A stretch of 64,000 nt of DNA from NCBI RefSeq assembly GCF_000621505.1, contig NZ_JHYD01000002.1:124001-188000 (forward strand). The letters are read 5' to 3'. How positions within the stretch are numbered: position 1 is the stretch's first letter; each line of letters opens with the position of its first letter. This DNA comes from Ruminiclostridium cellobioparum DSM 1351 = ATCC 15832. GTDB lineage: Bacteria; Bacillota; Clostridia; Acetivibrionales; DSM-1351. Shown here piece after piece: positions 19,306 through 29,200 of the stretch. A program made the position numbers and the translations under genes. Below the pieces are notes generated by a model, which saw only the letters and a list, made by a program, of their open reading frames with translations, made no database searches and was not told where the DNA came from.

Positions 19306-20103
19306 CTACCTTTTCCTGCTGCTTCGGAATTCCTTAGGGGTCATGCTGCTGTATGCCTTAAATACCCTGTTGAAATTTCTGATACTTTCAAAACCGCACT
19401 CCAGGGCTATGTTGGAAATGCTGGAATCAGTTCCGGTTAACAGGCTCTGGGCCATGTTGACACGAAGTTTATTTACATAATCATTAAACTGTTCTCCAAT
19501 CTTGCTGTTAAACAGGCGGGATATGTGAAACTTACTGAAACCCAGGTCTTTTGCAATACTGTCAAGTGTAATATTTTCGTTGAAATGGCTGCCAATGTAT
19601 CTTAATAATTTTTGGATTGTTGTGTCATGCAGCTGCCTGCCGTCCTTAAATACAAAAATCCTGTCCAGCTTGCCGAAAATGGTATATAGCAGGCCTTTTA
19701 CAACATATTCATTTCTATTGCCTGAATTTTCTGCAACAATCATGTCGAGCAGGATATTAATATCGTCACCGAAGGAACCTTTTTCAAAAAAGGGGCACTC
19801 CAGAGTCTTGCCGGTCCGTTCGCTCAAATATCCCCTTATAATATCCGGAGAGAAAATAAGAATCATTAATTTTGACGGGGCACTGCTGTTATAGCTGTGA
19901 ATATCATTGGGAAAGCATACGGCTATATCGCCTTTTTCCAGGTCCTTTCTGATGTCGTTTACCGAAACCGTCACTTCACCTTCAAGAATGTAGACAAACT
20001 CCATGTGGGAATGAAGATGGGCGGGAAAAGTAAAGTTTTCTTCAAATATTATGGTGAAACCATCAGGTTCCCTGGTACTTATCGTCTCATAATAGGGGTA
20101 CAT
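19306..20103 (-). CDS. Cupin-type AraC-family regulator
   Basis: This 265-residue protein has an N-terminal cupin sugar-sensing barrel (HLHSHMEFVYILEGEV near residues 30-45) and a C-terminal AraC DNA-binding domain (about 165-265; LGFSKFHISRLFNSKIGEQF, CGFESIRNFNRVFKAY). CGGAGG precedes the start. It is divergent from the GH3 gene at 20274 across a 170-base gap and probably controls it in response to a sugar. Confidence 0.9.
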   Translation of the reverse strand: MYPYYETISTREPDGFTIIFEENFTFPAHLHSHMEFVYILEGEVTVSVNDIRKDLEKGDIAVCFPNDIHSYNSSAPSKLMILIFSPDIIRGYLSERTGKTLECPFFEKGSFGDDINILLDMIVAENSGNRNEYVVKGLLYTIFGKLDRIFVFKDGRQLHDTTIQKLLRYIGSHFNENITLDSIAKDLGFSKFHISRLFNSKIGEQFNDYVNKLRVNMAQSLLTGTDSSISNIALECGFESIRNFNRVFKAYSSMTPKEFRSSRKR

Positions 20104-20273
20104 GAATTACCTCCGTTGAATGGCTTTTAAAGGCCCATTTACTTTGTCTGCTGTATTTTAAATATACCATTGCACAGCAATGTATGTCCATATCATGTTA
20201 ATATATTGCGAGATAGTTTATGAAATTGAAGCTATATTAATTATATCAATGATTTTTTTAAGGAGGATACCAG

Positions 20274-22343
20274 ATGAAGTGTAACAAGGAGTACCGTTTA
20301 GGATTCACTGAAAAAGCCCGGACAATTCTGTCAGGCTTGACTCTGGAAGAAAAGGTTTGGCTGATGAGCGGGCAGATAAACCTGCAGGATGAATTGGCCA
20401 ACATACAAAAAGACCCGGATAATCTGCACTATAATTATTTTCCGTATCCGGCAGGGGGTATTGAGCGTGTGGGGCTTCCGCCCATGCTGTTTTGCGACGG
20501 ACCCAGAGGTGTGGTATGCGGCAATGGTAAAACCACCTGCTTCCCTGTATCCATGTTAAGGGGAGCAAGCTTTGACACCGAGCTGGAAGAGAGGATAGGG
20601 CATGCCATAGGAAAGGAAATCCGGGCTTTCGGAGGCAATCTTTTCGGAGGGGTTTGTATAAACCTGCCCTACAATCCCGGTTGGGGCAGAAGTCAGGAAA
20701 CTTATGGGGAAGAGTCCTTCCATCTGGGGCAGATGGGTTCGGCGCTGGTTCGCGGCGTGCAGGAAGAGGATGTAATAGCCTGTATCAAGCACTATGCCTT
20801 TAACCAGATGGAAAATTCCCGCTTCAAGGTAAGTGTGGAGTGTGACAGGAGAACCGAGCGGGAGGTTTACCTTGCCCACTTCAAGGATTGCATTGACGCC
20901 GGAGCTGCCAGTGTAATGAGTTCCTACAACCTGTACAAGGGTATCCAGTGCGGCCATCACAATTATCTTCTCAACGAAGTACTGAAGGATGAATGGGGTT
21001 TTGACGGTTTTGTCATGAGTGACTTTTACTGGGGTGTAAAGGATACCGTTGAGGCGGCAAATGGCGGTCAGGACATTGAAATGGCACATACCATGTACTT
21101 TGGGGATAAACTTGTCAAGGCAGTAAAGGATGGCTTGGTACCCGAAGAGAGGATAAACGATGCGGCATTGCGTATAATCCGCACCCTGCTGGCATTTGCC
21201 AGCCGGCATGAAACAGCTGCAGACCAGTCGGTGCTGGCATGCAAGGAGCATATTTCACTTGCTCTGGAAAGTGCAAGAAAGGGAATAACGCTGCTCCAGA
21301 ACAAAGACAATGTTCTTCCGTTCAATAAAAAGCAGGTGAAGAATTTATTGGTACTGGGGGTACTGGGCGAACTGGAGCCTATAGGAGACCACGGTTCAAG
21401 CTGGGTACGTCCCCCATATGTAATTTCACCTGTTCAGGGTCTGCAAATGGTTTCGCCCGAAACACAGATTACCTATGACAGGGGAGATGACCTCGAAAGG
21501 GCTAAGACGCTCGCCGGGGAAGCAGATGCGGTAGTATTTGTGGTAGGTTACGACCATAACGATGAAGGGGAATTTGTTTCCGAGGATGAAGCTGAAGGCT
21601 ATACGGGCACAATGGGAGGAGACCGCAGATTTTCACTGGGACTCCACCCGAACGAGATAGACCTGATAAAGGCTGTAGGACCGGTAAACAGTAATTCGGC
21701 CGCAGTATTGTTCGGCGGAAACATGATAATGATAACAGAGTGGAAGGACTGTGTCAGCTCAATACTTATGGCATATTACCCTGGAATGGAAGGGGGAAGG
21801 GCTATGGCTGAAATCTTGTTCGGCGATGTCAATCCAAGCGGAAAGCTCCCCTTTGTTCTTCCATATAAGGAAAGTGACCTGCCAAAGGTTGAGTGGGATA
21901 CCACCTCCCAATATTATGACTATTATCACGGCTATACAAAGCTTGAGAAAGAGGGTGTCAAACCGCTCCTGCCATACGGCTTTGGAATGTCCTATACCAC
22001 TTTCAGCGTATCGGATGCCTCTTTTGGGGCCGAAGGCAATAAGGTGACCGCTTCCTGCAGGCTGAAGAATGCCGGCAATCTGGAAGGAACAGAGGTTGTC
22101 CAGCTGTATGCGGGTTTCAGGAATTCCTCCGTAGACAGGCCGGCAAAGGTTCTCAGAGGGTTTGCCAGAGTGACGCTGAAGCCGGGCGAGGAAAGGCATG
22201 TAAGTATTTCCTGCCCTGTAGAAAAGCTGTGCTACTTCAATGAAAAAACAAATCAAATGGAGCTTGAACACATGGAATACGAATTGTATATCGGAACAAG
22301 CTCCTGTGATAAAGATCTGATAAGGGGGACTGTCAAGCTTTAA
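20274..22343 (+). CDS. GH3 beta-glycosidase
   Basis: This 689-residue cytosolic enzyme has the GH3 barrel with nucleophile D250 in VMSDF. The alpha/beta sandwich carries GGNMI and an acidic DEGEFVSEDE loop that may supply the acid/base, and a C-terminal fibronectin-like domain follows (LPYGFGMSYTTF, then the VVQLYAGF strand). GH3 enzymes of this layout remove terminal glucose or xylose from beta-linked oligosaccharides. There is no signal peptide, so it acts on imported sugars. AAGGAGG lies upstream. Regulation by the divergent AraC gene is likely. Confidence 0.92.
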   Translation: MKCNKEYRLGFTEKARTILSGLTLEEKVWLMSGQINLQDELANIQKDPDNLHYNYFPYPAGGIERVGLPPMLFCDGPRGVVCGNGKTTCFPVSMLRGASFDTELEERIGHAIGKEIRAFGGNLFGGVCINLPYNPGWGRSQETYGEESFHLGQMGSALVRGVQEEDVIACIKHYAFNQMENSRFKVSVECDRRTEREVYLAHFKDCIDAGAASVMSSYNLYKGIQCGHHNYLLNEVLKDEWGFDGFVMSDFYWGVKDTVEAANGGQDIEMAHTMYFGDKLVKAVKDGLVPEERINDAALRIIRTLLAFASRHETAADQSVLACKEHISLALESARKGITLLQNKDNVLPFNKKQVKNLLVLGVLGELEPIGDHGSSWVRPPYVISPVQGLQMVSPETQITYDRGDDLERAKTLAGEADAVVFVVGYDHNDEGEFVSEDEAEGYTGTMGGDRRFSLGLHPNEIDLIKAVGPVNSNSAAVLFGGNMIMITEWKDCVSSILMAYYPGMEGGRAMAEILFGDVNPSGKLPFVLPYKESDLPKVEWDTTSQYYDYYHGYTKLEKEGVKPLLPYGFGMSYTTFSVSDASFGAEGNKVTASCRLKNAGNLEGTEVVQLYAGFRNSSVDRPAKVLRGFARVTLKPGEERHVSISCPVEKLCYFNEKTNQMELEHMEYELYIGTSSCDKDLIRGTVKL

Positions 22344-22585
22344 ACCCCATGAACTAATGGCAAATCAGCTTGCTGCGGCAATACGCGGTGATTAGGGATA
22401 GTAAAAGAGAAGGTTGTATTCGGCCGCCTTTTTGTTTATAATTGTTATGGCCGTGAGCCCATGAAACAGCAAACCGGTGAAAGATATTGCATATGTATTT
22501 CCCGCAGATATGATCAAATATAATATGTATTGGAATTGGATTTATATAAAGTAATGATTCGGAGTTAAAACGGGGAGAAATGTAA

Positions 22586-23206
22586 ATGAGTGAGAAATAC
22601 AGAAGAGTTGTAATGACCGTGTTCGGTGTGCTGACAGCGGGCTTCAGTGTAGGAATGTTCAATTTTTCAGCTTTTGGGATGGATCCGTTCCAGGTACTTG
22701 CGCATGGTATTTCAGTGCATATGCCGCTGGGTTATGGGACCTTTTATTCAATTTTGAATTTACTTATGTTAATTGTTATATTTTTTGTGGACCGGCGCAA
22801 AATCGGTCTTGGAACCTTTATAAATATTTTTTTGCTGGGATATGTGGTACAGTTTTCATCCTGGTTATTTGATTCATGGATGCCCGAGCCGTCATTTGGA
22901 ATCAAGCTGTTATTTTTAATTATCGCTATAGTGATCATGTGTTTTGGTTCTTCCTTATACTTTACAGGCGACCTTGGAGTTTCGACCTATGATGCGGTGG
23001 CGCTTATCCTGTCTGAAAAGAAGGTTGCCAGATTTCAGTTCTGCAGAATCGGTTCAGATTTCATCTGTACCGTATGCGGATACTTATTTGGTGCAACTGT
23101 GGGAATAGGGACACTTATAACTGCTTTTTTCATGGGACCTGTCATTGCGGTATTCAACCGGAAGGTTGCCATTCCGCTCAGGTACGGAAGAAACAGGGAG
23201 CAGTGA
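22586..23206 (+). CDS. YczE/YitT-like integral membrane protein
   Basis: This 206-residue protein has five to six membrane segments and the family marks FGMDPFQVL near residue 30 and GDLGVSTYDAVAL near 127. The group (YczE/YyaS/YitT) has no settled function; members are often annotated as membrane proteins or carriers. GGGGAG precedes the ATG. The 240-base gap before it holds no gene and only weak hairpins. Confidence 0.8.
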   Translation: MSEKYRRVVMTVFGVLTAGFSVGMFNFSAFGMDPFQVLAHGISVHMPLGYGTFYSILNLLMLIVIFFVDRRKIGLGTFINIFLLGYVVQFSSWLFDSWMPEPSFGIKLLFLIIAIVIMCFGSSLYFTGDLGVSTYDAVALILSEKKVARFQFCRIGSDFICTVCGYLFGATVGIGTLITAFFMGPVIAVFNRKVAIPLRYGRNREQ

Positions 23207-23330
23207 AAGGTAAAAGGTTTAAAACCATAGGAAACAAAGCTTTGAATATGGAATTAAAATATGGTAAAGTTATAAAAGCCTAAATTATATATTAATAATC
23301 CAAATTTAAGTATCAAAGGAGGCTTTTTTT

Positions 23331-24296
23331 ATGCCAATGCTGGATATGCCGCTGGAGGAGCTCCGAAGCTATCAGGGGAGTACGCCCAGGCCCAGGGACT
23401 TTGACGAATACTGGAGCAGGGCAGTGGAGGAGATGAACCGAACCGACAGCAATGTGGAGCTTGTTCCGGCTGAATTTAAATCTCCATATGCAGACTGTTA
23501 CCATTTATATTTTACAGGTGTTAAGAATGCAAGGGTTTATGCAAAATTATTGATTCCCAAAAATGTACAGGGCAAGTGCCCTGCGGTACTGAATTTCCAT
23601 GGATATACCGGACATTCGGGCGACTGGTTCGATAAGCTGCCCTTTGCCGCTGCGGGATTTGTGGTGGCAGCTCTTGACTGCCGCGGACAGGGAGGCAGAT
23701 CGGAGGATACGGGAGGAGTCAGGGGAAATACCATGCGCGGACATTTCATCCGGGGTATTGACGGAGAGCCTGACAATATGCTGATGCGCAATATTTTTCT
23801 GGATACTGCCCAGCTTGCAAAAATTGTTATGGAAATGGAGCAGGTTGATGAAACAAGGGTCGGTACATATGGTGTTTCTCAGGGAGGAGGGCTTTCTCTT
23901 GCCTGTGCAGCCCTGGAACCACGCATCAGCAGAAGCGCTGTGATGTATCCCTTTCTGAGTGACTACAAACGGGTGTGGGACATGGATCTGGCAAAGGATG
24001 CCTATGAAGAGCTGCGGACACATTTCCGCTTTTTTGATCCGCTTCATACCAGAGAAAACGAAATTTTTGAAAAGCTTGGTTATATAGATATTCAGAACCT
24101 TGTGCCGCGTATAAAGGGTGAAGTGCTGATGGCTATTACATTGATGGACAATATTTGTCCTCCGTCAACCCAATTTGCAGTATTTAACAAAATAATTTCA
24201 AAAAAGGAAGCGGTGATTTTTCCGGACTACGGGCATGAGGCGCTGCCCGGTCAGAACGACCGCAGCTTCCGGTTCCTGATGGAGCTGAAGAAATAA
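23331..24296 (+). CDS. CE7 acetyl xylan esterase / cephalosporin-C deacetylase
   Basis: This 321-residue alpha/beta hydrolase has the CE7 motifs: RGQGGRS near residue 120, the nucleophile elbow GVSQGG with S183, and the remaining triad members D273 (LMDNICPP) and H302 (YGHEAL). CE7 enzymes act inside the cell as oligomers and remove acetyl groups from imported xylo-oligosaccharides. That fits the xylan-related glycosidases elsewhere in the window. AAAGGAGG precedes the ATG, and a terminator follows. Confidence 0.94.
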   Translation: MPMLDMPLEELRSYQGSTPRPRDFDEYWSRAVEEMNRTDSNVELVPAEFKSPYADCYHLYFTGVKNARVYAKLLIPKNVQGKCPAVLNFHGYTGHSGDWFDKLPFAAAGFVVAALDCRGQGGRSEDTGGVRGNTMRGHFIRGIDGEPDNMLMRNIFLDTAQLAKIVMEMEQVDETRVGTYGVSQGGGLSLACAALEPRISRSAVMYPFLSDYKRVWDMDLAKDAYEELRTHFRFFDPLHTRENEIFEKLGYIDIQNLVPRIKGEVLMAITLMDNICPPSTQFAVFNKIISKKEAVIFPDYGHEALPGQNDRSFRFLMELKK

Positions 24297-24324
24297 ATAC
24301 TTAAAATTTATACGAATTGTACAC

Positions 24325-24372
24325 GAAAGTGCCGCAAAATGATTGTTTTAGTTTTGCGGCACTTTCTCTTTA
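24325..24372 (+). terminator. Terminator after the CE7 esterase
   Basis: GAAAGTGCCGCAAAA (24325-24339) pairs perfectly with TTTTGCGGCACTTTC (24352-24366), then T-rich sequence. Confidence 0.9.
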
Positions 24373-24467
24373 TTCAGAAGTTATTCGAAAAAATTATCTC
24401 TGCCATACATAATTTATGATAAAATTTCAATAGATAAATATAGAATATGGAAAGGGATTAATCAAAA

Positions 24468-25694
24468 ATGGATTATGGAATGATAGAAAAATATGCACAG
24501 CTGGTGGTAAAAGCCGGTATAAACATTCAAAAGAATCAGGTATTGTTCATCAATTCACCCATCGAGTGTGCCGATTTTACAAGGTTAATTGCCAGGACAG
24601 CCTATGCTGCCGGTGCCGGGGATGTAGTGATCAATTGGAGGGATGAGCTTTTTACAAAAATCCGGTTGGTGAATGCTCCTGAGAAGGCACTTGAACAATT
24701 CCCGGAGTGGAATAAAGAGCTATATATGTCCTATGCCCGGGAGGGAGCTGCGTTTTTAAGCATCTCGGCTTCCGACCCCGAGCTCATGAAGGATGTGGAT
24801 TCAGAACGCATTGCCAGGGCAAATAAAGCTAAAAGCACCGCCCTTAAGGAATATTCCAACAGGTTGATGAGCAGTAAGAACCCCTGGTGCGTCATATCGG
24901 TTCCGACAATTGAATGGGCCAAAAAGGTTTTCCCGGGAGTACCGGGAAAAGAGGCGGTGGAGAAGCTCTGGGGTGCCATACTGGCTTCGGTCCGGGCAGA
25001 TGTGGCAGATCCCGTTGCAGCGTGGGAGGAACACAAGCTGAAGCTCAGCAGAAGTCTGAAATTTTTAAATTCCAATGATTTTAAATACCTTGCTTATAAA
25101 AATTCTCTTGGAACTGCTTTAAAGATTGAGCTTCCCAAAAATCATGCATGGATGGCGGGCTCGGAGAATACTCCCGAAGGTCAGGTTTTCATTCCCAACA
25201 TGCCCACCGAAGAGGTTTTTACACTGCCTGTAAAGACCGGAGTCAACGGTGTGGTTGTAAGTTCAATGCCATTGAACTACAACGGAAGCCTAATTGAGGA
25301 CTTCTCCCTCAGCTTTGAGAATGGGAGGATAGTGGACTTCTCGGCAAAAAAAGGATATGAGGCCCTTAAACATCTCATTGAAACCGATGAAGGCTCACAT
25401 TATCTGGGTGAGGTGGCTCTGGTTCCCTATGATTCGCCCATATCAAATTCCAAAATCTTATTTTACAATACACTTTTTGATGAAAACGCCTCCTGCCACC
25501 TGGCCATAGGGAAGGCATATCCCTGCTTCAAAGATGCTCCGGAACTGAATGAGAAGGATTTGGAGGAGCGGGGAGTGAATGATTCTCTTGAGCACGTGGA
25601 TTTTATGGTGGGGACTGCCGATCTGGAGATTACCGGAATAAAATCCTCGGGTGAAGAGATACCGGTATTCCGCTCGGGCAACTTTGCCTTTTAA
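24468..25694 (+). CDS. M29-family aminopeptidase (AmpS-like)
   Basis: This 408-residue metalloenzyme removes N-terminal residues from peptides in the cytosol using two metal ions. Family-typical blocks are ENTPEGQVF(I)PNMPTEEVF (about residues 225-245), the GSLIEDFSL strand, and the metal ligands in LGEVALVP and TLFDENASCHLAIG near the C-terminus. Length is normal for M29. AAAGGGA lies before the ATG. It stands alone between two terminators. Confidence 0.93.
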   Translation: MDYGMIEKYAQLVVKAGINIQKNQVLFINSPIECADFTRLIARTAYAAGAGDVVINWRDELFTKIRLVNAPEKALEQFPEWNKELYMSYAREGAAFLSISASDPELMKDVDSERIARANKAKSTALKEYSNRLMSSKNPWCVISVPTIEWAKKVFPGVPGKEAVEKLWGAILASVRADVADPVAAWEEHKLKLSRSLKFLNSNDFKYLAYKNSLGTALKIELPKNHAWMAGSENTPEGQVFIPNMPTEEVFTLPVKTGVNGVVVSSMPLNYNGSLIEDFSLSFENGRIVDFSAKKGYEALKHLIETDEGSHYLGEVALVPYDSPISNSKILFYNTLFDENASCHLAIGKAYPCFKDAPELNEKDLEERGVNDSLEHVDFMVGTADLEITGIKSSGEEIPVFRSGNFAF

Positions 25695-25715
25695 ATAAGA
25701 AAGTTGACAGCAGTC

Positions 25716-25758
25716 AGCCATGCCCGATCAGAAGGAAAAATCAGATCCGGGCATGGCT
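25716..25758. terminator. Bidirectional terminator between convergent genes
   Basis: AGCCATGCCCG (25716-25726) pairs with CGGGCATGGCT (25748-25758), placed between the ends of the aminopeptidase and the minus-strand Dus gene. Confidence 0.7.
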
Positions 25759-25766
25759 TATAGGCA

Positions 25767-26732
25767 TCATCGCAAAGGAGTGCCGCTCCAGCCGTCCGGG
25801 GAGCAGAGGATTTGGTTTACAGCCTGCAGATAATTGGCAGAGGTATGACATTTCTTTATCTTTTTCATAAGCTTGCCGTCCCTGTCGGTGTGAACCGAAA
25901 TATATGACCAGAACTCTTTCATCTTGTCACACAGATGTTTGTCTCCCGAGAGTATGCTTTGATAATACGTGTAAATTTCATCGTGAAATTCCTTTATCAT
26001 GCTCATTTTATGGGCGGGAGGAACGGTTTTTCCCTTTATGAGGGCCGGCAGAAAAGGATCACTCAGCGCACCTCTGCCCAGCATAAAGTTCTTTATATAT
26101 GGGAAGCGTTTACTTACACGTATATAGTCATCATAAGTGAATATGTCGCCGTTATAGGTTATCTGATGTCTGCATGCCGAGGCAAGAGCCTCAAAGGAAT
26201 CAGGGTCAACGCTGCCGGTATACATCTGGATACCGGTGCGGGCATGTATGATGACACCTCCCAGAGGATATCGGTTGAGAATTTCCATTACGCGCAGCCC
26301 TTCTTCGGAACTTTCTAACCCCAGCCTCATTTTAACTGTCAAAGTGTAGGGCTTGTGGGCACAGACAATATCAAGGAAGTTTTCTATCATATCAGGATAA
26401 GGCAGGATGCCCGAACCCTTTTTTTTATTTGTTACCATGGGAAAGGGACAGCCGATATTCCAGTTTATTTCTTTATAGCCCATTTCATATATGGCCGAGG
26501 AAAATATACGGAAATCGTCCCCGTTGTTGCCCAGAAGCTGGGGGATGACCTTAACCTGAGCAGCATTATGTTCAGGAAGAATATCCTTTAGTAGTGAAGT
26601 GCTGATTTTTTTGTGATCGGCAGTGGCAACAAACGGTGAATAAAACGCGTCAATACCGCCGAATATCCTTGCAAATGAATTTCTGTAGCCTGCTATGGTC
26701 ATTCCCTGAACCGGGGCCAGATAAAGGTTCAT
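25767..26732 (-). CDS. tRNA-dihydrouridine synthase family protein
   Basis: This 321-residue flavoprotein reduces uridine to dihydrouridine in tRNA. It has an FMN TIM barrel beginning LAPVQGMT, the catalytic Cys95 in NIGCPFP, TVKMRLG near 135, HART near 165 and the FMN-phosphate motif GRGAL near 220. It is shorter and more divergent than the main DusB and looks like an accessory Dus. The start is supported by GAGGAG upstream on the minus strand. Confidence 0.88.
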   Translation of the reverse strand: MNLYLAPVQGMTIAGYRNSFARIFGGIDAFYSPFVATADHKKISTSLLKDILPEHNAAQVKVIPQLLGNNGDDFRIFSSAIYEMGYKEINWNIGCPFPMVTNKKKGSGILPYPDMIENFLDIVCAHKPYTLTVKMRLGLESSEEGLRVMEILNRYPLGGVIIHARTGIQMYTGSVDPDSFEALASACRHQITYNGDIFTYDDYIRVSKRFPYIKNFMLGRGALSDPFLPALIKGKTVPPAHKMSMIKEFHDEIYTYYQSILSGDKHLCDKMKEFWSYISVHTDRDGKLMKKIKKCHTSANYLQAVNQILCSPDGWSGTPLR

Positions 26733-26908
26733 ATGTTGTTGTTACTCCTCTGATTCTAGAATTAATTCATTCTAAATGATATACAGTTATCGGGATAAAA
26801 ACAATAGCCAAAAAAATTTTCATATATTTTTCATTTTCCCTAATAATTTCAAGATTAGTGGTCATACTAAACATTGGTAAATACCATAATATTTAGGAGG
26901 TATTAAAT

Positions 26909-27547
26909 ATGAAAAATAGAAATTTATTGGTTGCAGCAGTATTAGTACTTACAATTTCGCTATTTTCAGGTTGTGCAAAGAAGGAACAGCTGCCCGGTAC
27001 TTCAACCACTCAGCAAACAACAACGCCGACAACAGCAGCAATTACCACAGCTGCAGGTTCGACAGCCGCCGGATCAACAGCAGCAGCTACCTCTACCGCC
27101 GATGCAATAACTTCCGCTTCGATAGTGGATAATGCGGCAGCTTTTGAAAAGGCCATAAGCAGTGGAGGGACCTGGATTATTGCAATTACAAAGGATCTCA
27201 CCATAAATAAGGACATCTCGCTTGACGGTGAGTACAAGAACGGAAAGAAAGATACCGCCGGTAAGGATGTTATCCAGAGAAAGGTTGCTTTATACGCCCA
27301 GGATAAGGATCGTAAAATTACTGCAAGGTATACCCTGACAGCACCGAAGTTTACAATAAACAGCCCGGAAGCCAGTATTCAGCACGGGACCTTCAAGGGA
27401 GATCTGTATGTTACCGTTAAGAATTTCCAGTTAGTAGACACGAAAGTTGAAGGCAATGTTTATTTTACCACCGAGGAAGCCAAGAAAACGTTTAAAATGG
27501 ATGGTGACAGCAAGGTCACAGGAAAGCAGGAAGTAAAGAAAACCTGA
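26909..27547 (+). CDS. Lipoprotein of unknown function
   Basis: This 212-residue protein has a signal peptide and lipobox FSGC (Cys22). A low-complexity Thr/Ala/Ser/Gln linker (residues about 28-75, probably a wall-spanning spacer) follows, then a 130-residue domain. The latter part has short alternating beta repeats (INSPEAS, GDLYVTV, VEGNVYF) like a small beta-helix. TTTAGGAGG precedes the start. No enzyme motif was seen; an extracellular structural or binding role is a guess. Confidence 0.8.
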   Translation: MKNRNLLVAAVLVLTISLFSGCAKKEQLPGTSTTQQTTTPTTAAITTAAGSTAAGSTAAATSTADAITSASIVDNAAAFEKAISSGGTWIIAITKDLTINKDISLDGEYKNGKKDTAGKDVIQRKVALYAQDKDRKITARYTLTAPKFTINSPEASIQHGTFKGDLYVTVKNFQLVDTKVEGNVYFTTEEAKKTFKMDGDSKVTGKQEVKKT

Positions 27548-27574
27548 TAAAAATTTTCAACTAACAAAATAAAA

Positions 27575-27612
27575 AGACAGGAGCCATTCTAAAGAGACTT
27601 CTGTTTTTTTAT
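27575..27612 (+). terminator. Probable terminator after the lipoprotein gene
   Basis: ACAGGAG (27577-27583) pairs with CTTCTGT (27598-27604) with one wobble, followed by seven T. The rest of the gap to 27844 is AT-rich with no gene. Confidence 0.55.
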
Positions 27613-27844
27613 GCAATAAAGGCTGGATTCTCCGGTTATGAGGAAAAATATAGCTGCAGTATGTGAAAATTTTACCAAAAAACAAAATAATTTGTAATTG
27701 TATGTTAAAAATGGTAATATATTGGTATATAAAAGATATTATTCCTTTTCTTAGTATTGACTTAAATCTTTTACTACAATTTGTATATAAGAAATGGTTG
27801 AAAGTGGTTCTAGAATGCAATATTAAAATGAGAGGAGTATACAT

Positions 27845-28647
27845 ATGATAACACTGCAGCCGGTAGATGAAATTTTCGCTTCCTGGAGGAGATGCGTGAA
27901 TATTGGGGTTGACAATTCAGCAAGTGTTATGAGCAGCAGTATTAATGAGGAGGGTTTACAAAATGCGCAGAATGAAAACAAAGAACTGGTATCAATATTC
28001 GTAAATCTTGAAAGCGATTTCGAGGATTTATCCCTCGAAAGAAATTTAGTTCTTTTACTTGTTAATTCTGAGGGTTTACTATTAAAAAAAAATGCTGCAG
28101 GGAGTTAGGAAGAAAAGTTGAAAAACTGGGAATTAAAGAAGGAATGTCTTTTTCAGAAAGGGCAATCGGCACAAATGCCATTGCATTGTCAATCAAGTTA
28201 AAAAAAGCGGTTTATACTATTCCTCAGCATCATTATAGTGATCTGCTGAAGGAATTTTTCCTTTATGCCGTTCCGTTGTTTTTTAAGGGAGAGGTATTGG
28301 GATATCTGGTACTGTGCAGATTAAATGAAAAAATAGAAATCGATCTTAAGATTGTTACCGATTATACGGCTTACAAGATGGTCAATGAGTTTAAAACTGA
28401 AATGAACAATTCACTTATTTCATCCGGAAAAACTTATTCCCTAACAAAAAAGGAAGTGGAAATTCTAAAGCTTATGGCTACAGGTCTGCCTGACAAGATT
28501 ATCGCCTCAAACCAGGCTGTAAGCATAAATACAGTTAAATACCACAAAAAATTTATATTTAAAAAACTGGATGTGGAGTGCACTGCCCAGGCTGTTATAA
28601 AGTGTATCAAGCTAAACCTTTTAAGAATAGATGAGATAGATTGTTAA
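27845..28647 (+). pseudogene. LuxR-type regulator with GAF-like domain, interrupted by a frameshift
   Basis: Two adjoining frames make one protein of about 267 residues. The first (27845-28108) starts like sigma-54-activator sensors (SWRRC). The second (readable from 28081) continues with a GAF-like stretch (FSERAIGTNAIALS) and ends in a LuxR helix-turn-helix (TKKEVEILKLMATGL, SINTVKYH). The frame changes in a run of nine A at 28084-28092; one extra A would restore it. It may be a broken gene, a sequencing slip, or a site of transcriptional slippage. It stands just before a decayed gene cluster that it may once have controlled. Confidence 0.8.
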
Positions 28648-28861
28648 TGAATTGGGAGTATTTTCGGCCTACCTATAAGAGTAGTTTTACGTACTTTTTG
28701 CATTTAACTACCCGAATGCATAGTGGCGGTGAATACGATTACTGTTAAAATATGTATTAACACACATAAGTTACAAAATTATGCAAGAGTAAACATATAT
28801 TTTCAAGAAACCTTTATTTTAGCAATTCAAACCGGCTTTTATAATAATAAGGGAGAGAAGG

Positions 28862-29200
28862 ATGTCGAAAATGCCGCTAATCGAAGTAAACAACCTTGTA
28901 AAGGATTATAAGCTGAATGTGAGAAAAAAAGGTTTATTAGGCTCAATACACAGCTTGCTTGTTCCGGAATATAAAATGAAAAGAGCAGTCGACAACCTCA
29001 GTTTTTCCATAGATAAAGGTGAAATGGTGGGTTTTATCGGACCCAACGGAGCAGGAAAATCCACAACGGTAAAGATGCTGACAGGGATTCTGGTGCCTAC
29101 TTCCGGTCAAATTTCAATAGGAGGGCTGTCACCTCACAGGGACAGGAGAAAAAATGCGCTGCTTCGGGCGCAGCGGTATTTCTGGTTGCAAAATTTGTAA
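28862..29200 (+). pseudogene. Truncated ABC transporter ATPase
   Basis: The first about 95 residues are a normal ABC-2 type ATPase start with Walker A GPNGAGKSTT, then GGLSPHRDRRKN. After that the frame is lost and stops at 29200. Signature and Walker B motifs are missing. The next frame runs straight into the 5'-nucleotidase remnant, so a deletion joined the two near 29150. A ribosome site (GGGAGAAGG) remains. Confidence 0.8.

Noticed and set aside
28723-28911. A 62-codon frame before the ABC ATPase remnant.
   Set aside because: No ribosome site, atypical composition, and it overlaps the better-supported start at 28862.
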